The notes below the pieces were generated by a model. That model saw only the letters and a program-made list of their open reading frames with translations, searched no databases and was not told the DNA's origin. Positions 6,766 through 13,435 of a stretch of DNA of 13,435 nucleotides are shown one piece after another. This DNA comes from Phycisphaerales bacterium UBA6054 (GTDB lineage Bacteria > Planctomycetota > Phycisphaerae > Phycisphaerales > UBA1924): NCBI GenBank assembly GCA_002429045.1, contig DIYM01000008.1, forward strand, positions 1 to 13,435. The letters run 5' to 3'. Made by a program: the position numbers and the translations under genes. Within the stretch, counting starts at the first letter, position 1. Every line of letters begins with the position of its first letter.

Positions 6766-8186
6766 CGGTGTACGTGCTCGGTGCGGGCCCAGCCGGTCTG
6801 GGTGTCGTGGACGGTCTCGCTGACGCGGGGCGTGACGACTTCGTGGTGATCGAGCGGGCGGACCACCTGGGAGGGCTCGCGGCGACGCACCGGTGGGAAG
6901 GTTTCGGCTCCCATGACCTCGGGCCGCACAAGGTCTTCACGACCGACGAGCGCCTGCAGGCCCGCGTCGAGGCGTTGCTGCCCGGAGACGGCTGGATCAC
7001 GCGCGACAAGGTCAGCCGCATCTGGATGAACGACAGCTACCTGCGGTACCCGCCGGCCGCGATGGACCTGGTCGGGGCGTTCGGTCTCCCGCGTTTCGTG
7101 CGGATGGGCGTGGGGTACGCCGCCGCGGCGTTGATCCCGGGACGGCGCACATCCGCGTACGAGAGCTTCGAGGACGACCTGCGCAGCCGGGTCGGCGCCG
7201 CTCTCTACGAGTCGATGTTCAAGCCGACCGCCGAGAAACTGTGGGGCGACCCGAAGAGCCTCGACGCGCGTCTCTCGCGTGCCAGAGTCCAAACGCCCCC
7301 GTTGGGGGAAGCGGTCCGCAGCGCTCTGGGCAGGAAGGGCGATACCAGCGCGTTTGAAGCGCTGACGTTCCGTTACCCGAAGGGCGGGCTTTCGAGGCTG
7401 TGGGATGCGATCCGTGCCAAGGGCGGGTCCGGGGGGTGGATGCTCGGGACGGGCGTGTCCGGGCTGACGATCGATGACGGCCGCATCGCGGCGATCCAGG
7501 TGAAGCGGGCGGACGGGGCGTCCGACGCGCTGCCCGTCAGCGAGGGAGACACGGTGGTCTCGTCGATGCCGCTGGGCCCCACCGCGATGATGCTCAAGGA
7601 TTACCTGGGCGAGAAGCGGCTCGGGGACATCAGGGACCAGGTGGTGCTCAACGATCTGTTGCTGGTCTTCTTTGTCTTGGATACCCCGCGGCTGATGGAG
7701 GACTCCTGGATCTTTGTGCCCGATACATCGGTGGCGTTCCATCGGATCAGCGAGCAGGAGTCGTTCGATCCGGACATGACACCGAACGGCACGATCGTGT
7801 GCTGCGAGGTGATGAGCAGCCCGCAGCGCCCCAATGCCGGGAAGACGGATGCCCGGCTGGCCGACGAATGCCGCGAGGGTATGGCGAGGCTGTTCGGTCG
7901 TGTCCCGGACGAGAAGGCGATGCGGGTGATCCGTCTCCCGAAGTCCTACCCGGTGTACCGGGTGGGGCACGAGCCGATCCTGAGACGGGCGTTGGACGGT
8001 CTGGACGGGATCGCAAACTTCCGTTCGATCGGCCGGCAGGGTGCGTACAACTACATCGGCACGCTGGACGCGATGGATATCGGGTACGGGTGCGCGGACT
8101 GGCTGAACCGGCACGCCGAGAACGACGACGGGCGGGCGTGGTCCGCCGAGCGTGAGCGGACGACCAACTACCCGGTGCTCGACTGA
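6762..8186 (+). CDS. FAD-dependent oxidoreductase, UGM/PPOX-like
   Basis: A 474-residue flavoprotein. The dinucleotide-binding fold opens at once with VLGAGPAGLG (5-14), Glu31 ends the second strand to bind the FAD ribose, and HLGGLA (35-40) follows. FKPTAEKLWG (153-162) and RYPKGGLSRL (204-213) match conserved stretches of the protoporphyrinogen-oxidase/amine-oxidase superfamily. The C-terminal IGRQGAYNYIGTLDAM (423-438) is the second FAD-contact region and resembles the tail of UDP-galactopyranose-mutase-like proteins in polysaccharide clusters. It could be a sugar mutase using reduced flavin, or a desaturase or oxidase acting on a lipid or sugar; sequence alone does not decide. GTG start with a 4-nt overlap (GTGA) with the methyltransferase; the next gene begins 3 nt after its stop. 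Confidence 0.82.
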   Translation: MTVYVLGAGPAGLGVVDGLADAGRDDFVVIERADHLGGLAATHRWEGFGSHDLGPHKVFTTDERLQARVEALLPGDGWITRDKVSRIWMNDSYLRYPPAAMDLVGAFGLPRFVRMGVGYAAAALIPGRRTSAYESFEDDLRSRVGAALYESMFKPTAEKLWGDPKSLDARLSRARVQTPPLGEAVRSALGRKGDTSAFEALTFRYPKGGLSRLWDAIRAKGGSGGWMLGTGVSGLTIDDGRIAAIQVKRADGASDALPVSEGDTVVSSMPLGPTAMMLKDYLGEKRLGDIRDQVVLNDLLLVFFVLDTPRLMEDSWIFVPDTSVAFHRISEQESFDPDMTPNGTIVCCEVMSSPQRPNAGKTDARLADECREGMARLFGRVPDEKAMRVIRLPKSYPVYRVGHEPILRRALDGLDGIANFRSIGRQGAYNYIGTLDAMDIGYGCADWLNRHAENDDGRAWSAERERTTNYPVLD

Positions 8187-8189
8187 CTC

Positions 8190-9743
8190 ATGCGTGTCCT
8201 GCTTGTCTCACCGCGGCTTGCGATCCAGAAGGGCGACTTCCTCGGCTCGGGTGTGCCCTACTGGCCGATCGAGTTGGCGGTTCTCGCGACGCGGTTGCGC
8301 GATCTCGGCAGGGATGTTTCGGTCATCGACCTGTTCGGGGCCGGCACACGCACGTTCACAGAGTCGGGCGATCACTACCTGCAGGGGCGTCCGATCGAGG
8401 CGTACGCCGGGAGCGAGGCGGTCCGCGACGCGGGCGTCGTCGTGATCTACGCGATCTCCTATATGTCGCACGCCGAGGTGCTCGGGCTGGTCAGGTGGTT
8501 CAGATCGGAGCATCCGCGCGTGCCGGTGCTTGTAATGGAGAACGCCCAGGCCGTGACGGCGTACAGCCTCCCGCGGGTTGCGGACGCGTTCTTCGATGCC
8601 GGGGCGCACGGGCTGGCGATCGGCGATGTGTGGCCCGTCTGGGAGTCGATCGAGCGGGCCCTGCTCGATCCTGACGAGGAAGGGCCCGCGAACCTATGCC
8701 TGGCCTCCCAGCGGGGCGGGGACCCATCGCTGTGGTCCCGCCCGCGCGACGATCACCGCCGGCACCCGATCCCCGCGTGGGACCTCTTCCCCCTCGAGGG
8801 GTACTGGGCGTTGCCGTACGCGCACGGGCCCAAACAGCGGAAATACCTGCCGGTCCTGACGTCTCGGGGGTGCCCGTACCCGTGCGATTTCTGCGTCGTC
8901 CCCGAAACCAACGACCGGCGCTGGCGCGGGGACGACCCGGAGCACGTGGCCGGCATGCTCATCGAACTCCGCGATCGTTTCGGGGTCTTCGATTTTCACA
9001 TCGAAGACCTGAACCCCACGGTCCGCTCCGAGCGTTGGAGCGCGATCTGCGAGGAGCTGATCCGGCGCGACGCCGGGGTTCGGTTTTACTTCGTGAGTGG
9101 AACCAAGGCCGAGACCGTCAAGCTCGATCAGGTCGGGCTGCTCGCCCGGGGCGGCTGCCGGTTTCTCTCCATCAGCCCGGAATCGGGCAGCAAGTCGGTG
9201 ATGAAAGCGATCGGCAAGCCGTTCGACTACACCCACGGGCTCGAGCTGGTCCGCGCGTGCCGGGAGCACGGCATCAGGACGCAGGCCTGCTTTCTGGTCG
9301 GGCACCCGGCCGAGACCGGCGAGGACCGTGCGGCGTCCGAGGCGTACCTGCGCTCGATGGTCAGGGCGGGGCTCGACGAGGCCGCGATCTTCATCGTCGC
9401 GCCGTTCGCGGGCAGCAGGCTCTACGCGGATGAGAAGATCGAACTCCGTGGCGGGCTCGGGGCCCTGCCTACTTTCACGCCCAAGGGGCGTGACGATTTC
9501 GGCGTGGTCGATGCGGCACGCAAGCGGCTGATCCGGGCGTTCTTCATCGAGAAACTCAAGAAGGGCGCCGATCTCTGGATGCAGGGCCTGCGTGGTGTCC
9601 TGGGGCGCCCGCAGACCAAGATGGAGAACCTCCCCTTGCGGGTGGTGTTCGTGATGAGCAGGGTCGCCGGGCTCCGTGCCCGCCGGACGCTGGGTCGAGC
9701 GGCCCGGTTCCCGGGATCGGCCCGGGACGGTGTGGCGGCATGA
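8190..9743 (+). CDS. B12-binding-type radical SAM protein
   Basis: A 517-residue protein. Residues 1 to about 160 form a Rossmann-like domain in the place of the cobalamin-binding domain. The radical SAM core follows with TSRGCPYPCDFC, where Cys228, Cys232 and Cys235 bind the SAM-cleaving [4Fe-4S] cluster. ISPESGS (328-334) and LVGHPAET (369-376) are standard later core motifs. The layout matches the BchE-like B12-radical SAM class that methylates or rearranges unactivated carbons. The DxHxxG motif for base-off cobalamin is not visible in the N-terminal domain, so B12 binding is doubtful. The C-terminus (about 440-505) is basic and amphipathic and may touch the membrane. Substrate unknown, but its place in a glycan operon suggests a sugar or a lipid carrier. 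No clear Shine-Dalgarno; the start follows the previous stop by 3 nt, which implies translational coupling. Confidence 0.83.
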   Translation: MRVLLVSPRLAIQKGDFLGSGVPYWPIELAVLATRLRDLGRDVSVIDLFGAGTRTFTESGDHYLQGRPIEAYAGSEAVRDAGVVVIYAISYMSHAEVLGLVRWFRSEHPRVPVLVMENAQAVTAYSLPRVADAFFDAGAHGLAIGDVWPVWESIERALLDPDEEGPANLCLASQRGGDPSLWSRPRDDHRRHPIPAWDLFPLEGYWALPYAHGPKQRKYLPVLTSRGCPYPCDFCVVPETNDRRWRGDDPEHVAGMLIELRDRFGVFDFHIEDLNPTVRSERWSAICEELIRRDAGVRFYFVSGTKAETVKLDQVGLLARGGCRFLSISPESGSKSVMKAIGKPFDYTHGLELVRACREHGIRTQACFLVGHPAETGEDRAASEAYLRSMVRAGLDEAAIFIVAPFAGSRLYADEKIELRGGLGALPTFTPKGRDDFGVVDAARKRLIRAFFIEKLKKGADLWMQGLRGVLGRPQTKMENLPLRVVFVMSRVAGLRARRTLGRAARFPGSARDGVAA

Positions 9744-10534
9744 TCGACGCATGCGCCCAGATCGAGCCAGATCCCGAACCCCCGCGCAGCGAGCGCGTGC
9801 TGGTCATCATCCCGGCGTTCAATGAGGAAGGGTCGATCGCGTCCGTGATCGAGGAGGTCCGCCTGCTCGGGGCGCGTTTCGTGCCGGTCGTCATCGACGA
9901 CGGCTCGTCGGACGCCACGCGGGCCCGTGCGATCGGGTGCGGGGCCCGGGTGGTGTCGCTCCCGATGAATCTCGGCATCGGCGGCGCCGTGCAGACCGGC
10001 ATCCAGGTCGCCTGGCGGGAAGGGTACGGGTTCTGCTGCCAGGTCGATGGCGACGGGCAGCACGTCGCCGCCGAGTTGATCGGGCTGATCGAGGTCATGG
10101 ATCGCGGGGGACACAACATCGTCATCGGCAGCAGATTCGTTGACGGGGCGGGCGGCGACCAATCGACCGCGATGCGCCGGCTCGGCTCTCGCATCATCAG
10201 CAGGACCATCTCGCTGGCGTTCGGCGGCGCCAGCGTGTCCGACCCTACCAGCGGGCTGCGCCTGATCGATCGAGAGGCGATCGGGCTGTTCGCCCGCGAG
10301 TACCCGCACGACTATCCCGAGCCGATCTCGGTCTCGATCGCGATCCGGCAGGGGCTCACGGTCGTGGATGTGCCCGTCTCGATGCGAGCCCGAGAGCACG
10401 GGCGGTCGAGCATCGGGGGGGTCACGAACGCGTTGTACATGTTCCGAGTGATCTGCTACATCTTGCTGGCCAGGCTGCGGAAGCCCGCGTGCGGGCCCGG
10501 CGCCCCGCTCCAGCCACAGAAGGACGAATCATGA
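9740..10534 (+). CDS. GT2 glycosyltransferase, polyprenyl-phosphate hexosyltransferase-like
   Basis: A 264-residue GT-A fold enzyme of the dolichyl-phosphate mannose synthase type. Motifs in order: IPAFNEE (24-30), DDGSSD (53-58) for nucleotide binding, DGDGQH (103-108) as the metal-binding DxD region, SDPTSGLR (167-174) and the basic REHGRSS (218-224) near the C-terminus. It lacks the extra membrane helices of the longer DPMS classes; one short hydrophobic stretch (about 231-245) may tether it. The expected reaction is transfer of a hexose from a nucleotide sugar to polyprenyl phosphate on the cytoplasmic face, making a donor for the GT-C enzyme encoded first in this operon. ATGA overlaps with both neighbours. 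The sugar is not predictable. Confidence 0.87.
   Translation: MIDACAQIEPDPEPPRSERVLVIIPAFNEEGSIASVIEEVRLLGARFVPVVIDDGSSDATRARAIGCGARVVSLPMNLGIGGAVQTGIQVAWREGYGFCCQVDGDGQHVAAELIGLIEVMDRGGHNIVIGSRFVDGAGGDQSTAMRRLGSRIISRTISLAFGGASVSDPTSGLRLIDREAIGLFAREYPHDYPEPISVSIAIRQGLTVVDVPVSMRAREHGRSSIGGVTNALYMFRVICYILLARLRKPACGPGAPLQPQKDES
10520..10524 (+). promoter_or_regulatory. Ribosome binding site of the DUF2304 gene
   Basis: AAGGA lies 6 nt before the ATG at 10531, inside the end of the GT2 gene. It favours this start over an in-frame upstream ATG at 10489, which would add 14 Arg/Pro-rich residues. Confidence 0.6.
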
Positions 10535-10950
10535 GCGCACAAGAGATAGCGACGCAAGCCCCCTATGTGGCGCCGGCCGGCAAAACGATCGCGATCGTCT
10601 GCCTCTGCGGCATTCTGTACCTGTGGGCGTTGATGCGCCGGGCGATCTCTGGTCGGTTCGACCTCTACCACATCTCGATGCTCGCGGTCGTGGTGCTGCT
10701 GCCCATGGGCTTCGTGGTCTTCCCGAGGTTCGCGCACAACCTCTCGCAATCGATCGGTGTGGCGTTCCCCTTCGTGCTGCTGTTCGCCGCCCTGTTCGTC
10801 TCGATGTTTTTGTACATGCACCGGATGACGAGCGAGCTGAACCGCGTCATCATGCGCAGCCGAAGGCTGACTCAGGAGATCGCGATACTGAACGCGAAGA
10901 TCGATTCGATGGGCGCCGGTGCGGACGGCGGTGCGTCTACACCCGTTTGA
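10531..10950 (+). CDS. DUF2304 family small membrane protein
   Basis: A 139-residue protein with three membrane helices (about 18-34, 46-64 and 75-96) followed by a polar, probably coiled-coil tail (97-126) rich in Arg, Glu, Leu and Ile. The three-helix plus coiled-coil layout and the position directly after a DPMS-like GT2 match the DUF2304 family, whose members usually sit next to such glycosyltransferases. A role as membrane partner of the GT2 is inferred from this habit; it has no catalytic motif. The ATG overlaps the GT2 stop. Its 3' end overlaps the convergent helicase gene by 14 bp, so the last four codons and the stop lie antisense to the helicase C-terminus. Confidence 0.8.
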   Translation: MSAQEIATQAPYVAPAGKTIAIVCLCGILYLWALMRRAISGRFDLYHISMLAVVVLLPMGFVVFPRFAHNLSQSIGVAFPFVLLFAALFVSMFLYMHRMTSELNRVIMRSRRLTQEIAILNAKIDSMGAGADGGASTPV

Positions 10951-13426
10951 GACGGGCGTACTCGAGCACGAGCGTTTTTTTTCCGACCGAGTCGAACACG
11001 ACCACCGCTCGGGCGTTTGAGCCTGGCGTGACCTTCTCGATTGTCCCGGCACCGAACTGCGGGTGGCGCACGCGGCAGCCCGCGGGGAAGCTGGCGGCCG
11101 CCGCGGACGGGCGCGCGTCCACGGACGCCAGCCGCTGCTCGCGTGCCCGCGCCACGCTCTGTTTCCAGTCCGACCCCGATGACATCGCGCCGCGGTCCCA
11201 CGATCGCTCTTTGGTGGGCGCGAACGCGTCGTTGTACTCGTGCTCGGGCTCGTCGGCCTGCTCCGACACGACGATGTGCTCGGGCGGGAGTTCCTCGAGG
11301 AACCGGCTGGGGATGGTCCGTTCCGACATCCCGCGGATGGTCCTCCTGCGGGCGCTGGTGATGTGCAGCCGCCTCATGGCGCGGGTGATGCCGACGAACG
11401 CCAGCCGGCGTTCTTCTTCCAGCTGTTCCTCGGAGTCGTTGGCGCGGGAGTGGGGCAGGCAGCCCTCCTCGAGCCCGATCATCGCGACGGCGGGGAACTC
11501 CAGGCCCTTGGAGGCGTGCAGCGTCATCAGTGTGACGGTTCCCTGTGCGGGATCCACCGCGTCCGCGTCGGCGACGAGGGCGATCGACTCGAGGTAAGCG
11601 CGGAGCATGCCGAGCAGCGGGGGGACCTCACCCGCGTCGCCCCGCTCGGCGCGTGCGACGTCCGTGAACGCCGCGGGGTCGTCCGCGGGGTCGTACTCCC
11701 GTTCGAACTCTCGGGCTGACGACACCAGCTCGTTGAGGTTGTCGAGCCGTTCGGCGTCGGACTCGCTGCCGCTCGTCTTGGCCTGCTTGGCGTAGTGCGA
11801 TTCGAGCCCGGACTCGGTGATCACGCGCTCGACGAGTTCGTGCAGCGTCTCGGGCACCTGGGCGCCCATGAACGTCCCGCCCCCCGTCCAGGCGTTGACG
11901 GTTTCGACGAATCTGCCGATGGCGTTGGCCGCCCGGGCCGTCAGCCCGAGTTCGTCCACGCGGGTCAGCCCTTCCCACAACGGGATGCCCGCGCGTTCGG
12001 CGGCGCCCTGCACGATGTCCAGCGATGTCTTGCCGATCCCCCTGGCCGGTGTGTTGATGACCCGGTTCAGCGACACGTTGTCGGCTTGATTGGCGACAAC
12101 GCGGAGGTACGCGACCGCGTTCTTGATCTCTTCCCGATCGAAGAACGCCGTCCCGCGGGCGATCGAGTAGGGGATCTGGTTCGACCGCAAGGCGTCCTCC
12201 ATCACGCGGGAGAGGGAGTTCGTGCGGTAGAACACCGCCATGTCCTTCCAGGATGTGTTGTTCTCCTCGTGCAGACTCCTGAACCAATCGGCGATCAGCT
12301 CGGATTCGTGGTGCTCGTCGCGGCAGTGGGCGATGGTGACGCGCTCGCCACCCTCGCGGCTGGTGAAGAGCGGCTTGTCTTTCCGCCGGGCGTTGTGCTT
12401 GATCAGATGGTCCGCGGCCCCGAGGATCGGCGACGTCGAACGGAAGTTCTCGCCCAGCATGATGGTGGTCGCGCCCGGGTAGTGGGTCTCGAACTCGAGG
12501 ATGTTGGTGATGTCAGCGCCGCGCCAGCCGTAGATCGCCTGGTCCGGGTCGCCCACCACGCAGATGTTGGGCGGGGATTCCGCGGACGGGGGGGCCAGCA
12601 GCGACGCGATGCGGAACTGGACAGAGTTGGTGTCCTGGTACTCGTCGATCATGACGTAGCGCCAGCGCCCGGCGAGCTCGCGCCTTATCTGCTCGCGCGT
12701 CTCGAGCATCTTTGCGGTGTAGAGCAACAGGTCGTCGAAGTCGATGGCTCCGGCCCTGCGGAGTTCAGCGGCGTAGCCCGAGTAGATTTTGGCGATCTGC
12801 TTGGAGTAGAAATCGTTGGCGTTCTTCTCGAACGTCTCGGCGTCTTGGAGATCGTTCTTGGCGTTGCTGATGGCCGACAGCACCGAACGGGGCGGCCAGT
12901 TGGTCGTCGAGAGATCCATCTTCTTGAGCACACGCTTCATCGCCGACATCTGATCGGCCGAGTCGTAGATGGTATAGTCGGGCTTGAGCCCCGGGATCTC
13001 GGCGGCCTCGGCGTAGCGGCGCAGCAGGCGCGCACAGAGCGAGTGGAAGGTGGTCACGGTCAGCCCGCGGGTCCGCCGGTCGTGCCGGGCGGTCTCGGGG
13101 TCCGCGTTGTCCCCGAGGATCTGCTGCAGCACGCGCTCGCGCATCTCGCCGGCGGCCTTGTTCGTGAAGGTCAGCGCCAGGATCGTCCAGGGGGGGACGC
13201 CCAGGTCGATCAGGTGCGCCATCCGACGGGTGATGACGCGGGTCTTGCCCGAGCCGGCGGCCGCGAGGATCAGCAGCGGCCCCTCGGTGTGCAAGACCGC
13301 TTTCCGCTGCGGCTCGGTCAGACCGGCGAGGATGGGTGAGCCCCCCGAGTCCGATCCCGTGTCACCGGCGTCCGAGCCGGTCGGCTCGTCATCGAAATCG
13401 GGCATGAAATCGGGGATCTCGTCCAT
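10937..13426 (-). CDS. uvrD: UvrD/PcrA-type superfamily 1 DNA helicase
   Basis: An 829-residue 3'-5' DNA helicase for repair, replication restart and removal of stalled complexes. The SF1A motifs are all present. They are Q-motif LTEPQRKAV (36-44), Walker A AAAGSGKT (55-62), motif Ia FTNKAAGEM (87-95), motif II DEYQDTN (261-267), motif III VGDPDQAIYGWRG (291-303), motif IV ENFRST (326-331), motif V TLHASKGLEF (635-644) and motif VI RLAFVGITRA (674-683). The C-terminus (about 780-829, with VRHPQFGAGTI) is the Tudor-like domain that in PcrA/UvrD contacts RNA polymerase. An unusual acidic Asp/Ser/Gly-rich extension precedes the Q-motif (residues 1 to about 33). No Shine-Dalgarno is visible in the 9 bases left in the window, and Met8 is an alternative start. 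It is convergent with the glycan operon and functionally unrelated to it. Confidence 0.95.
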   Translation of the reverse strand: MDEIPDFMPDFDDEPTGSDAGDTGSDSGGSPILAGLTEPQRKAVLHTEGPLLILAAAGSGKTRVITRRMAHLIDLGVPPWTILALTFTNKAAGEMRERVLQQILGDNADPETARHDRRTRGLTVTTFHSLCARLLRRYAEAAEIPGLKPDYTIYDSADQMSAMKRVLKKMDLSTTNWPPRSVLSAISNAKNDLQDAETFEKNANDFYSKQIAKIYSGYAAELRRAGAIDFDDLLLYTAKMLETREQIRRELAGRWRYVMIDEYQDTNSVQFRIASLLAPPSAESPPNICVVGDPDQAIYGWRGADITNILEFETHYPGATTIMLGENFRSTSPILGAADHLIKHNARRKDKPLFTSREGGERVTIAHCRDEHHESELIADWFRSLHEENNTSWKDMAVFYRTNSLSRVMEDALRSNQIPYSIARGTAFFDREEIKNAVAYLRVVANQADNVSLNRVINTPARGIGKTSLDIVQGAAERAGIPLWEGLTRVDELGLTARAANAIGRFVETVNAWTGGGTFMGAQVPETLHELVERVITESGLESHYAKQAKTSGSESDAERLDNLNELVSSAREFEREYDPADDPAAFTDVARAERGDAGEVPPLLGMLRAYLESIALVADADAVDPAQGTVTLMTLHASKGLEFPAVAMIGLEEGCLPHSRANDSEEQLEEERRLAFVGITRAMRRLHITSARRRTIRGMSERTIPSRFLEELPPEHIVVSEQADEPEHEYNDAFAPTKERSWDRGAMSSGSDWKQSVARAREQRLASVDARPSAAAASFPAGCRVRHPQFGAGTIEKVTPGSNARAVVVFDSVGKKTLVLEYARLKRV
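10957..10982 (+). terminator. Likely intrinsic terminator of the glycan operon
   Basis: CTCG (10961-10964) pairs with CGAG (10969-10972) around an AGCA loop, and CG (10957-10958) can pair with CG (10973-10974) past a TA bulge. Eight T residues (10975-10982) follow at once, the only such run seen in this GC-rich window. A second perfect stem, CCCGT/ACGGG (10942-10946 and 10952-10956), lies just upstream over the DUF2304 stop. The whole structure is inside the opposite-strand helicase gene. The stem is short, so efficiency is uncertain. Confidence 0.55.
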
Positions 13427-13435
13427 GGGCGTGGT

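Noticed and set aside
11795..13339. A 514-codon open frame on the + strand opposite the helicase gene
   Set aside because: The - strand frame carries every SF1 helicase motif, while this one is Val/Gly/Arg/Asp-rich without recognisable features.
1..13435. CRISPR arrays, insertion sequences, integrase or toxin-antitoxin genes, tRNA and rRNA genes
   Set aside because: Reading both strands showed no regularly spaced repeats, transposase-like motifs, cloverleaf candidates or rRNA-like stretches; the gaps between genes are too short for most of these. A covariance-model scan was not possible.

Overview
The window is very GC-rich with dense coding and looks chromosomal. The partial gene at the left edge ends in a PEP-CTERM-like tail (VPGP, a hydrophobic helix, then five arginines). 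That tail, the base composition and the style of the proteins suggest a planctomycete, perhaps of the Phycisphaerae. This placement is inference; there is no rRNA or other strong phylogenetic marker here.

Left part (1-3769, + strand): the 3' end of a secreted, C-terminally anchored beta-rich protein (1-510); a complete phosphomannomutase/phosphoglucomutase (638-2059); and a P-loop NTPase with two membrane helices between Walker A and a likely Walker B, a KAP-like layout (2177-3769). The leader of the NTPase gene holds a perfect 8-bp inverted repeat that ends just before a strong ribosome binding site.

Centre (3797-10950, + strand): a tight six-gene operon in which every junction is a 4-nt ATGA/GTGA overlap or a 3-nt gap. 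In order it encodes a GT-C type membrane glycosyltransferase, a zinc-ribbon SAM methyltransferase, a UDP-galactopyranose-mutase/protoporphyrinogen-oxidase-like flavoprotein, a B12-binding-type radical SAM protein, a dolichyl-phosphate-mannose-synthase-like GT2 and a DUF2304 membrane protein. The ends suggest a logic: the GT2 (with DUF2304) loads a sugar on a polyprenyl phosphate inside the cell, and the GT-C enzyme uses that lipid-linked sugar on the outer face. The three enzymes in between would alter the sugar, the lipid or the final glycan. The upstream mutase could supply sugar-1-phosphate. The product cannot be read from the sequence, and this enzyme combination is the best candidate for an undescribed pathway in the window.

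Right part (10937-13426, - strand): a complete UvrD/PcrA-type superfamily 1 helicase, convergent with the operon and overlapping its last gene by 14 bp. A hairpin followed by eight T residues lies inside the helicase coding sequence and appears to be the operon's terminator. I saw no CRISPR array, insertion sequence, tRNA or rRNA. No gap between genes exceeds about 130 bases.
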